NCBI GenBank assembly: GCA_944323845.1
Contig: CALUUA010000019.1
Coordinates: 1-33,321 of the forward strand
DNA: 33,321 nucleotides
Reading direction: 5' to 3'
Source: an uncultured Bacteroidales bacterium
GTDB taxonomy: Bacteria; Bacteroidota; Bacteroidia; Bacteroidales; UBA932
The position numbers and the translations under genes were made by a program. The stretch's first letter is position 1, and every line of letters starts with the position of its first letter. Under the pieces are notes generated by a model. That model did no database searches. It was not told the DNA's origin and saw only the letters and a list, made by a program, of their open reading frames with translations. Positions 1-6,853 of the stretch are shown in pieces.

Positions 1-3000
1 GATTATCTTTTCGAGGTAAGCTGGGAGGTCTGCAATAAGGTAGGGGGAATATACACGGTGATTGCCACCAAATCCCTCTACCTTAAAACGGAATTAAAGA
101 GACACCATATCCTGATCGGTCCCGATGTCTGGATGGATACGGAGAGCAATCCGGATTTCATCGAGGATCCGGGACTGTACCGGGACTGGAAGGCCCAGGC
201 CGAGACGGAAGGCCTGCGTCTCAGGATAGGAAAATGGAACATTCCGGGATCTCCTGTAGCCATACTCGTGGATTTCAAACAGTTCCTTACAAAGAAATCA
301 GAGATTCTTACAGAATATTGGTTGCGTTTCGGTGTAGACTCATTGACCGGAAACTGGGATTACGTGGAATCGGCTCTGTTCGGCCATGCGGCCGGAAAGG
401 TGATCGAGAGCTTCTATAAGTTCAATCTTTCACCGGCGGACAAGGTCGTGGCCCAGTTCCATGAATGGCTGACAGGGGCCGGCCTGCTCTATATCAAACA
501 GAGCGGGATACCTGTAGCCACTGTCTTCACGACACATGCGACCGTGATCGGAAGATGTATTGCAGGCAACAACCTTCCTCTTTATGACTCCATGGAAATG
601 TACGATGGAGATCAGAAAGCCAAGGAATTCAATGTCATAGCCCGTCATTCATTAGAAAAACATGCTGCACAGAACGCAGATGTCTTCACTACGGTAAGCG
701 ACATAACGGCGAACGAATGCCGCCAGTTCCTCGGCAGGAAGGTCGACATAGTGACTCCGAACGGTTTCGAGAACAGCTTCACTCCGAGCGAAGAGGACTA
801 TCCGATGGTCCGCTCGGCCGCCAGAGACAAGCTGGTACAGGTGGCGACAGCCATGTCAGGCGAAGCTGTGCCTGAAAACTCAATTTTCATCGGCATCGGA
901 GGCCGGTATGAATACAAGAACAAGGGCATAGACGTCTTCATTGATGCCCTCGACAAGCTGAACAAGTCGGATTTTCAGGGAAAGAGCATCCAGGCTTTCA
1001 TCATGATACCTTCAGGCCATAACGGTCCTGACCGCGAGCTGGTGGCCAAACTTAAAGGAAAGGATTCCGATTATGTCACCAGAACCTCCCATTATCTGAT
1101 GAACAGGGAGTATGACACCATTTCCCGGAGGCTGGATGAACTGAATTTCAACAATGCCGTCGGCGACAAGGTCAAGGTCTATTTCATACCTTCATACCTG
1201 AACGGCAATGACGGCGTGTTCGACATGACTTACTATGATCTGATAGTAGGTCTGGATCTCGCCCTTTTCCCGTCTTATTATGAGCCCTGGGGATATACCC
1301 CGCTCGAAAGTCTCGCATTCAAGGTGCCTACGCTCACCACGACCCTTGCCGGGTTCGGCCTGTGGGTGAAGAGCCATTATCACAAGGATCATCCGGGAAT
1401 CACAGTCCTCGACAGGAACGACTCCAACTATCCTCAGGTAGTAGACGGGGTGGTGGAGCGCGTGAAGGAAATCGCCCGGCTGACCAAGGATGACCGCAAG
1501 CGGTATATGGACAATGCCAAGGATGTCTCGGAGATCGCTTTATGGGAGAACAATATCATTTATTATAAACAGGCTTATGCAGAAGCCCTGAACAAAATCA
1601 TTACGGACAGGGGAGCATTCCCTAAATTCAAGAATGACAAACCTATGCAGTACAAGAAGATAGACGTGAACAAGCCGTCATGGAACAGCGTCCTGATATC
1701 AAGGCATCTTCCTGACGGACTGAAAGATCTGGAGACCCTCTCCAGAAATCTCTGGTGGTGCTGGAACGAGTCTGCCAGAAATCTTTTCAAAAGAGTGGAT
1801 CCGAAGGCCTGGGAAGCGACTGGAGAGAATCCTATCGCCATGCTGGACAAGGTGAGCCTTAAGAGATTCCGCGATCTGGAGAAAAATACCGAATTCATGG
1901 GAGAGTTGAATCTCGTCATGAATGAATTCAATGCCTACATGGCGCAGAAAGCCGAGAGAAAGGACCCGTCCATAGCATATTTCTGTATGGAATACGGTCT
2001 GGACACCTCCCTGAAGATTTATTCCGGAGGTCTTGGTATCCTCGCGGGAGACTACCTGAAGGAAACCAGTGACATGAATGTGAATCTGGTGGCCGTAGGT
2101 CTTCTCTACAGATACGGATACTTCACTCAGGTGCTTTCAGCCCAGGGTGACCAGGTTTCCAAGTATGACGCGCAGGACTTCATGAAAATCCCGGCCACTC
2201 CTGTCAGGGACGCCGACGGGAACTGGATGACAGTCAGCGTGGCATTCCCGGGAAGGAATCTGAATGCCAGACTCTGGAGAGTGGATGTCGGAAGGACCGA
2301 ACTGTACCTGATGGATACGGACTACGAAGAAAATCTGCCGGAAGACAGGTCTGTGACCCACCATCTCTACGGAGGCGACTGGGAGAACAGGCTGAAGCAG
2401 GAACTTCTTCTCGGAGTCGGCGGTATCAGGGCTCTCCGCAAGCTCGGTATCGGGGCGCAGGTATATCACTGCAACGAAGGCCATGCGGCATTCACAGGTC
2501 TGGAAAGACTGCGCGAATACATTCAGAATGACAATCTCGACTATCCTGAAGCACTTGAACTCGTGAGATCATCTTCACTGTTCACTACCCATACTCCGGT
2601 GCCGGCAGGACATGACGCCTTCGACGAAGGCCTGTTGAGAAAATATATCGGACACTATCCGCAGAGGCTGAAGATCGACTGGGAGACCATGATGGGACTC
2701 GGAAAGATCAACGGAAACGATGTGAACGAGAAGTTCTCGATGAGCATCCTCGCCGCCAACATATCGCAGGAAGTTAACGGCGTGTCATGGCTTCACGGGG
2801 AAGTGAGCCGCGACATCTTCGCCAATATGTGGCCGGGCTATCTGCCTGAAGAACTTCATGTCAGCTATGTCACAAACGGTGTACACTATCCGACATGGAC
2901 TGCCCCTGAATGGAAGGAAATCCATGCCAAGGTATTCGGCGAAGAGTTCGGTACCCACCATTATGACAAGTCCTGCTTCGAAGGCATTTACAAGGTTTCC

Positions 3001-4212
3001 GATGCAGATATATGGAATGTCCGCACGGCTTTGAGGAAGAAACTCATCGCCGAAATAAAGGAAAGACTGTCGGACACCTCCGTAGCGAACCACTATTCTC
3101 CGCGTCAGATCGTCACCATCAAGGAAACACTCAGGGACGATGTGCTGACCATAGGCTTCGCGCGCAGGTTCGCCACCTACAAGAGGGCGCACCTGCTTTT
3201 CAGAGACCTCGACAGGCTCAATGAAATAGTCAACAACCCGGAGAGACCGGTGCAGTTCATCTTTGCCGGAAAGGCTCATCCTGCGGACAAGGCCGGACAA
3301 GATCTGATCAAGAGCATCGTGGACATATCCAAGATGCCTCAGTTCATCGGCAAGATCGTCTTCGTGCCTAATTACGACATCACACTTGCCAAGCTCCTCG
3401 TACAGGGCGTGGATGTATGGATGAACAACCCTACAAGGCCGCTCGAGGCTTCCGGTACATCCGGAGAGAAGGCCGCCATGAACGGTGTAATGCATTTCTC
3501 CGTACTCGACGGCTGGTGGGTGGAAGGCTACAAGCCTGGTGCCGGATGGGCTCTTCCTATGGAGAGGACATATCAGGACCAGAACTATCAGGACGAACTG
3601 GATGCAGCCACCATCTACACTATCATCGAGAACGACATCGCTCCGACATTCTACAATATCAGCCGTTCTACAGGCAGATCTTCAGACTGGCTGGAGTATA
3701 TCAAGAACACGATCGCCCAGGTAGCCTGCAACTTCACTACGAACAGGATGCTGACGGACTATATCAACCAGTACTATGACCCTCAGTCCAAGAGGTTCGG
3801 GACGCTTCTCGCAAACGACTATGCGAAAGCCCGCGAGATAGCCGAGTGGAAGAGACATCTGCGCCGCGAATGGCAGAACGTGAACCTCGTTTCCATCGTG
3901 AAGCCGGACAGCGCAAGCGAGGACGTATCGCTGGGCAAGGAATTCAAGTCCGAAGTCGTGCTGAACATCGGCGACCTCAAGCCGGAGGAAATAGGCGTAG
4001 AGATGCTGTTTGCCACTACGGATTCAAAAGGCAAGCTCCACATCAGCTTTGTGGCTGAATTTACACCGCAGTCCGTGAATGACGGCGTGGCCAAATATCA
4101 GGCAGTCATCACTCCTGAAGTGGCCGGACTGTATCAGGTGGCAGCCAGAATCTATGCGAAAAACGAGCTCTTGCCTCACAGACAGGATTTCGAACTCGTA
4201 AGATGGCTGTAG
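1..4212 (+). CDS. glgP: Glycogen synthase (GT3) / alpha-glucan phosphorylase (GT35) fusion, 5' partial
   Basis: The reading frame is open from base 1, so the start codon lies upstream; the GTG at 58 is internal. The first visible residues carry FEVSWEVCNKVGGIYTV, the N-terminal sugar-nucleotide motif of GT3 (eukaryote-type) glycogen synthases. Counting codons from base 1, YYEPWGYTPLE near 427-436 holds the two GT3 catalytic glutamates (E428, E436). From about residue 565 comes the DUF3417-type N-terminus of alpha-glucan phosphorylases (LSRNLWWCWNESA), then a GT35 phosphorylase domain with the PLP-lysine motif GTSGEKAAMNG (K1157), and a roughly 100-residue C-terminal tail. One polypeptide would thus both extend and phosphorolyse alpha-1,4-glucan in the cytoplasm. 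ribF starts 13 bp after the stop, so the two are probably cotranscribed. Both active-site motifs look intact. Fusions of this kind are known in Bacteroidota. Confidence 0.95.
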   Translation, partial: DYLFEVSWEVCNKVGGIYTVIATKSLYLKTELKRHHILIGPDVWMDTESNPDFIEDPGLYRDWKAQAETEGLRLRIGKWNIPGSPVAILVDFKQFLTKKSEILTEYWLRFGVDSLTGNWDYVESALFGHAAGKVIESFYKFNLSPADKVVAQFHEWLTGAGLLYIKQSGIPVATVFTTHATVIGRCIAGNNLPLYDSMEMYDGDQKAKEFNVIARHSLEKHAAQNADVFTTVSDITANECRQFLGRKVDIVTPNGFENSFTPSEEDYPMVRSAARDKLVQVATAMSGEAVPENSIFIGIGGRYEYKNKGIDVFIDALDKLNKSDFQGKSIQAFIMIPSGHNGPDRELVAKLKGKDSDYVTRTSHYLMNREYDTISRRLDELNFNNAVGDKVKVYFIPSYLNGNDGVFDMTYYDLIVGLDLALFPSYYEPWGYTPLESLAFKVPTLTTTLAGFGLWVKSHYHKDHPGITVLDRNDSNYPQVVDGVVERVKEIARLTKDDRKRYMDNAKDVSEIALWENNIIYYKQAYAEALNKIITDRGAFPKFKNDKPMQYKKIDVNKPSWNSVLISRHLPDGLKDLETLSRNLWWCWNESARNLFKRVDPKAWEATGENPIAMLDKVSLKRFRDLEKNTEFMGELNLVMNEFNAYMAQKAERKDPSIAYFCMEYGLDTSLKIYSGGLGILAGDYLKETSDMNVNLVAVGLLYRYGYFTQVLSAQGDQVSKYDAQDFMKIPATPVRDADGNWMTVSVAFPGRNLNARLWRVDVGRTELYLMDTDYEENLPEDRSVTHHLYGGDWENRLKQELLLGVGGIRALRKLGIGAQVYHCNEGHAAFTGLERLREYIQNDNLDYPEALELVRSSSLFTTHTPVPAGHDAFDEGLLRKYIGHYPQRLKIDWETMMGLGKINGNDVNEKFSMSILAANISQEVNGVSWLHGEVSRDIFANMWPGYLPEELHVSYVTNGVHYPTWTAPEWKEIHAKVFGEEFGTHHYDKSCFEGIYKVSDADIWNVRTALRKKLIAEIKERLSDTSVANHYSPRQIVTIKETLRDDVLTIGFARRFATYKRAHLLFRDLDRLNEIVNNPERPVQFIFAGKAHPADKAGQDLIKSIVDISKMPQFIGKIVFVPNYDITLAKLLVQGVDVWMNNPTRPLEASGTSGEKAAMNGVMHFSVLDGWWVEGYKPGAGWALPMERTYQDQNYQDELDAATIYTIIENDIAPTFYNISRSTGRSSDWLEYIKNTIAQVACNFTTNRMLTDYINQYYDPQSKRFGTLLANDYAKAREIAEWKRHLRREWQNVNLVSIVKPDSASEDVSLGKEFKSEVVLNIGDLKPEEIGVEMLFATTDSKGKLHISFVAEFTPQSVNDGVAKYQAVITPEVAGLYQVAARIYAKNELLPHRQDFELVRWL

Positions 4213-4225
4213 CCTCATATCGGAC

Positions 4226-5116
4226 ATGGTAATAGCTACCGGATTTTTCGACGGTGTCCATATCGGGCACCGTCTTGTGATTGGGCAGCTCGTGAAGACT
4301 GCGCATGACAGGGGGGATGAGAGCATGGTGGTGACATTCTGGCCTCATCCCCGTGCTGTCCTGCAGCAGGAAGCCCGTACTTTCAGGCTGCTCACGTCCA
4401 TGCCCGAAAAAGAAGCCCTGCTCAGGGGGCTCGGAGTGGATCATGTGGAAGTCATCCGCTTCACCCGGGAATTCGGTGCGATGACCACCCGTGAATACCT
4501 TGAAAATATCCTGATGGCCCGTTATCGGGCCAATGCCATCGTCCTGGGATATGACAACAGGATGGGCAGCGATGCCATGGACGCTGAAAGCGTATTGCGC
4601 ACGGCGCAGAGTCTGGGACTGGATACAGTATTGACCGGAAAGGTCACCTCAGGCGCAGGGGCAGGTATCAGCTCCACGAAAATAAGGGCGGAGATCGGAA
4701 GGGGGAACGTCACCGGAGCAGCGCAGATGTTGGGTTACGACTATTCGCTTCTGGGCGTGGTAGTCTCCGGAGAGCAGATCGGGTCGAGGGTTCTCGGATT
4801 CCCTACGGCGAACATGCAGCTGTACGAACCTCTTAAACTCGTCCCGGCGAACGGCGTCTATTTCGTCAAGGTCTCGACTGTGGGCAGGGAATTTTACGGC
4901 ATGTGCAATATCGGGAACCGCCCTACTGTCAGAGAAGGCAACGCAGTCACCATCGAGACCAATATTTTCGACTTCGACGAGGATATCTACGGGCTGGATA
5001 TCCGGATCACATTCCTGCGGAGAATCCGGGAGGAAATCCGCTTTTCTTCATTTACCCAGCTTAAGGCCCAGCTGGCGCGGGACCGGTTCTACTGCCGTTC
5101 CCTGATGCCGCAGTGA
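4226..5116 (+). CDS. ribF: Bifunctional riboflavin kinase / FMN adenylyltransferase
   Basis: Cytoplasmic enzyme that makes FMN from riboflavin and ATP, then FAD from FMN and ATP. The adenylyltransferase domain (about 1-170) shows the nucleotidyltransferase motif GFFDGVHIGHR (6-16), WPHPR (39-43), GYDNRMG (108-114) and ISSTKIR (148-154). The riboflavin kinase domain (about 172-292) shows GFPTAN (191-196), CNIGNRPTV (227-235) and IETNIFDF (243-250, with the expected catalytic Glu). The ATG at 4226 is the only start compatible with the frame after the upstream stop. It places the first motif almost at the N-terminus, so the protein (296 residues) lacks the 10-15 residue lead found in many RibF proteins. 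It follows the glucan fusion by 13 bp and probably shares its transcript. Confidence 0.93.
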   Translation: MVIATGFFDGVHIGHRLVIGQLVKTAHDRGDESMVVTFWPHPRAVLQQEARTFRLLTSMPEKEALLRGLGVDHVEVIRFTREFGAMTTREYLENILMARYRANAIVLGYDNRMGSDAMDAESVLRTAQSLGLDTVLTGKVTSGAGAGISSTKIRAEIGRGNVTGAAQMLGYDYSLLGVVVSGEQIGSRVLGFPTANMQLYEPLKLVPANGVYFVKVSTVGREFYGMCNIGNRPTVREGNAVTIETNIFDFDEDIYGLDIRITFLRRIREEIRFSSFTQLKAQLARDRFYCRSLMPQ

Positions 5117-5139
5117 GTTCCGGACGGCATTCCCTGATT

Positions 5140-5157
5140 TTAAGTTGACTAACTTGA
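5140..5157. repeat. Imperfect 7-4-7 palindrome upstream of recombinase
   Basis: TTAAGTT-GACT-AACTTGA lies between the ribF stop and the recombinase start. The core arms AAGTT/AACTT match exactly; one outer pair is a mismatch. It could be an operator or a binding site for the recombinase itself. No canonical promoter box is visible nearby. Confidence 0.35.
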
Positions 5158-5185
5158 TGCCCGTTAACCAAACAAACGAGGTATC

Positions 5186-5833
5186 ATGACAATAGGTTAT
5201 TTGCGCGTAAGTACGGGGAAGCAGCACCCGGCCAATCAGAAAGATGAAATCAGAAGATTCGCTGCACAGAAGAATATTTCAGTGGACCGCTGGGTGGTGG
5301 AGGTCGCCAGCGGCTCGGTAAACCGGCACGAAAGGAAGCTCGGCAGGCTCCTGAATACGATGCACGCGGGAGATACGCTGATAGTCACGGAAATCTCACG
5401 GCTCAGCCGCACCCTTACCGAAATCATGTCCATTATGGGAAGATGTCTGGACAAAGGCATCCTTCTATATACGACGAAAGAGGGTTACACTTTCGACAAT
5501 ACCATAAACAGCAAGGTCCTGTGCTTCGCCTTCGGCCTCGTGGCGGAGATTGAGAGGAACCTCATTTCCATGCGGACGAAGGAGGCTCTGGCCATGAGGA
5601 AGGCGGAAGGAATGAAGCTGGGACGGCGGACCGGCTCCTATACGAAGACGAATATATTGCGGTCTCACCGTGCGGAGGTGGTGTCGATGCTGGAGAATGG
5701 GGACAGTATTGCGGCCATTTGCCGGCATTTCGGGGTGTCGAGGGAGACTTTCGCCAGATTCCGGACAGACTTTCCCGAAGTGGAGGATGCCGTCCGGAGT
5801 ACAGCATATTTCAGGAAAGCGAAAAAACTTTAA
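5186..5833 (+). CDS. Serine site-specific recombinase, Mpi/invertase-like
   Basis: A 215-residue small serine recombinase. The resolvase/invertase catalytic domain (about 1-140) begins GYLRVSTGKQ, with nucleophile Ser9 beside Arg7; SRLSR (71-75) supplies the conserved arginines; EIERNLISMRTKEAL (121-135) is the E-helix region. A Hin-type helix-turn-helix follows (about 160-193, ending GVSRETFARF). Length and domain order match DNA invertases of the Bacteroides Mpi type, which flip promoter segments by inversion between short inverted repeats. The ATG at 5186 gives the expected N-terminus. There is no obvious invertible segment directly beside the gene, so any target is likely distal; the fimbrial intergenic region near 15.9-16.1 kb is a candidate. 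It could instead be a resolvase of a lost mobile element. The family call is firm; its substrate is inference. Confidence 0.9.
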   Translation: MTIGYLRVSTGKQHPANQKDEIRRFAAQKNISVDRWVVEVASGSVNRHERKLGRLLNTMHAGDTLIVTEISRLSRTLTEIMSIMGRCLDKGILLYTTKEGYTFDNTINSKVLCFAFGLVAEIERNLISMRTKEALAMRKAEGMKLGRRTGSYTKTNILRSHRAEVVSMLENGDSIAAICRHFGVSRETFARFRTDFPEVEDAVRSTAYFRKAKKL

Positions 5834-5919
5834 AAAAGAGAAAAATCTGCAGCCTCCGGCCAATGTTTTTATCTTTTTTATATTCCGTTTCCGAATCCAT
5901 GTATAATTTAGCCCGAGTT

Positions 5920-5947
5920 TTGGCCGGATTGTAAGTCGGCCGGCCAA
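5920..5947 (+). terminator. GC-rich hairpin downstream of recombinase
   Basis: Perfect 8-bp arms TTGGCCGG / CCGGCCAA enclose a 12-nt loop. A T-rich stretch (ATATTTTTG) follows 22 bases later, not directly, so it is only terminator-like. It separates the recombinase from the toxin-antitoxin promoter. Confidence 0.5.
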
Positions 5948-5975
5948 GCAAATGTCTTGTAAAATCATATTTTTG

Positions 5976-6007
5976 TTTGCTTATTTGGAAACATTAGGTT
6001 AAATTTG
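5976..6007 (+). promoter_or_regulatory. Bacteroidota-type promoter for the toxin-antitoxin pair
   Basis: A -33 box TTTG (5976-5979) and a perfect -7 box TAAATTTG (6000-6007, consensus TAnnTTTG) are separated by 20 bp, within the 19-21 bp known for Bacteroidota promoters. Transcription would start near 6013, giving a leader of only about 7 nt before the ATG at 6020. Confidence 0.65.
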
Positions 6008-6019
6008 AGGTCTATTAGA

Positions 6020-6385
6020 ATGGGAATAAAAGCAGTGCAGGTAATACTGAGTAATGAAGCAGAGGATTTCATAAGGCTGCAGGACATAAAAGTACAGTTG
6101 AAAATAACGTATAATATAAGAAAGTTGGAAAGTGGGATTATCGACACAAACATTTTCAAAAAACTTGATAATTCAGCAATATGGGAAATAAGGACATTAT
6201 TCAACGGAATATGTTATCGGCTCTTTTCCTTTTGGGACACAGATAATGAAACTTTGGTGATTGTAACCCATGGAATTGTAAAGAAAACCCAGAAAACACC
6301 AAAAAAGGAAATAAGGAAAGCTAAGGCAATAATGACACGATATTTTCAAAACAAGAGTACAGACTATGTCAAAAATGACTTTTAG
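6020..6385 (+). CDS. HigB/RelE-family toxin (Gp49-like), 121 aa
   Basis: The protein has the layout of phage Gp49-like RelE/HigB toxins (PF05973 type): LDNSAIWEIRTLFNGICYRL followed by FSFWD in the middle, then a late strand and basic helix around THGIVKKTQKTPKKEIRKAK. Members of this family are usually ribosome-dependent mRNA endonucleases neutralised by a downstream HTH antitoxin. The frame extends to a TTG at 6005, but the ATG at 6020 is preferred: the TTG lies inside the promoter -7 box. Its 3' end overlaps the antitoxin gene by 20 bp, which implies translational coupling. The toxin-first order is typical of HigBA. Base composition is more AT-rich than the surrounding genes, which suggests acquisition. 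Toxic activity is inferred from family only. Confidence 0.85.
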   Translation: MGIKAVQVILSNEAEDFIRLQDIKVQLKITYNIRKLESGIIDTNIFKKLDNSAIWEIRTLFNGICYRLFSFWDTDNETLVIVTHGIVKKTQKTPKKEIRKAKAIMTRYFQNKSTDYVKNDF

Positions 6386-6698
6386 ACCGGCAGACAGTTT
6401 AGTAGATGATGTATGGGGAAAAAGAGGGACGCCAGACAGGGATGCCATGGAAACGCGGCTCAAAGAAGAAGCTGACGCATACTTTATTGGAGAGGCGATC
6501 AAAAGTGCAAGATTGCAGCAACATCTCACTCAAGAAGAATTGGGAGAACGTATAGGTGTCAAGCGGGCGCAAATATGCAAGTTGGAGAATGGCAAATGCT
6601 CAATCACACTCTCAACTATGAGTAAAGTATTTCGCGCTTTAGGCATATCTTCTGCCATTCTTGATCTAGGTACGGCTGGAAAGGTGGTCTTGTGGTAG
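6366..6698 (+). CDS. HigA-like XRE-family antitoxin, 110 aa
   Basis: A helix-turn-helix domain of the XRE/Cro type covers about residues 42-96, with LTQEELGERIGVKRAQICKL as the recognition region, preceded by the acidic/basic helical segment (residues 20-40, GTPDRDAMETRLKEEAD) typical of antitoxins that follow Gp49-like toxins in Bacteroidota. It presumably binds and blocks the upstream toxin and represses the shared promoter at 5976-6007. The start at 6366 overlaps the toxin's 3' end by 20 bp. A second in-frame ATG at 6375 is an alternative. The stop codon lies inside the hairpin at 6680-6711. Confidence 0.85.
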   Translation: MSKMTFRPADSLVDDVWGKRGTPDRDAMETRLKEEADAYFIGEAIKSARLQQHLTQEELGERIGVKRAQICKLENGKCSITLSTMSKVFRALGISSAILDLGTAGKVVLW

Positions 6699-6711
6699 AT
6701 GAACCACCTTT
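6680..6711 (+). terminator. Hairpin over the antitoxin stop codon
   Basis: Arms AAAGGTGGT / ACCACCTTT (9 bp, perfect) with a 14-nt loop. The antitoxin stop codon (6696-6698) lies in the loop. No long T-run follows, so it may act in mRNA stability as well as termination. Confidence 0.5.
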
Positions 6712-6728
6712 AAAGTTGATCGACTTTA
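6711..6728. repeat. 18-bp near-perfect palindrome
   Basis: TAAAGTTGATCGACTTTA reads almost the same on both strands, with one mismatched pair. It directly follows the hairpin at 6680-6711 and resembles the 7-4-7 palindrome at 5140-5157, matching about 12 of 18 positions. It may be a protein-binding site. Confidence 0.4.
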
Positions 6729-6734
6729 ATGAAA

Positions 6735-6772
6735 TATCCCGACTTTGATCAGACCTCGTCAAAGTCGGGATA
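6735..6772. terminator. Strong hairpin between convergent operons
   Basis: Perfect 14-bp arms TATCCCGACTTTGA / TCAAAGTCGGGATA enclose a 10-nt loop. It lies between the rightward toxin-antitoxin operon and the leftward fimbrial operon, the expected place for a bidirectional terminator. T-runs are weak on both sides. Confidence 0.65.
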
Positions 6773-6853
6773 ACTTTATGAACTTAGCAGGATACAGTTC
6801 GCCGGAGGCTTACCTTTAGTCCGGCATGTGTTTGGGGCAGATGATGCCGCAGA

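Noticed and set aside
2785..3495. Reverse-strand open frame inside the glucan phosphorylase
   Set aside because: Antisense shadow of a strongly conserved enzyme domain.
5920..5947. Recombination site for the adjacent recombinase
   Set aside because: GC-rich 8-bp arms with a 12-nt loop do not resemble the AT-rich palindromes elsewhere; terminator-like hairpin is the simpler reading.
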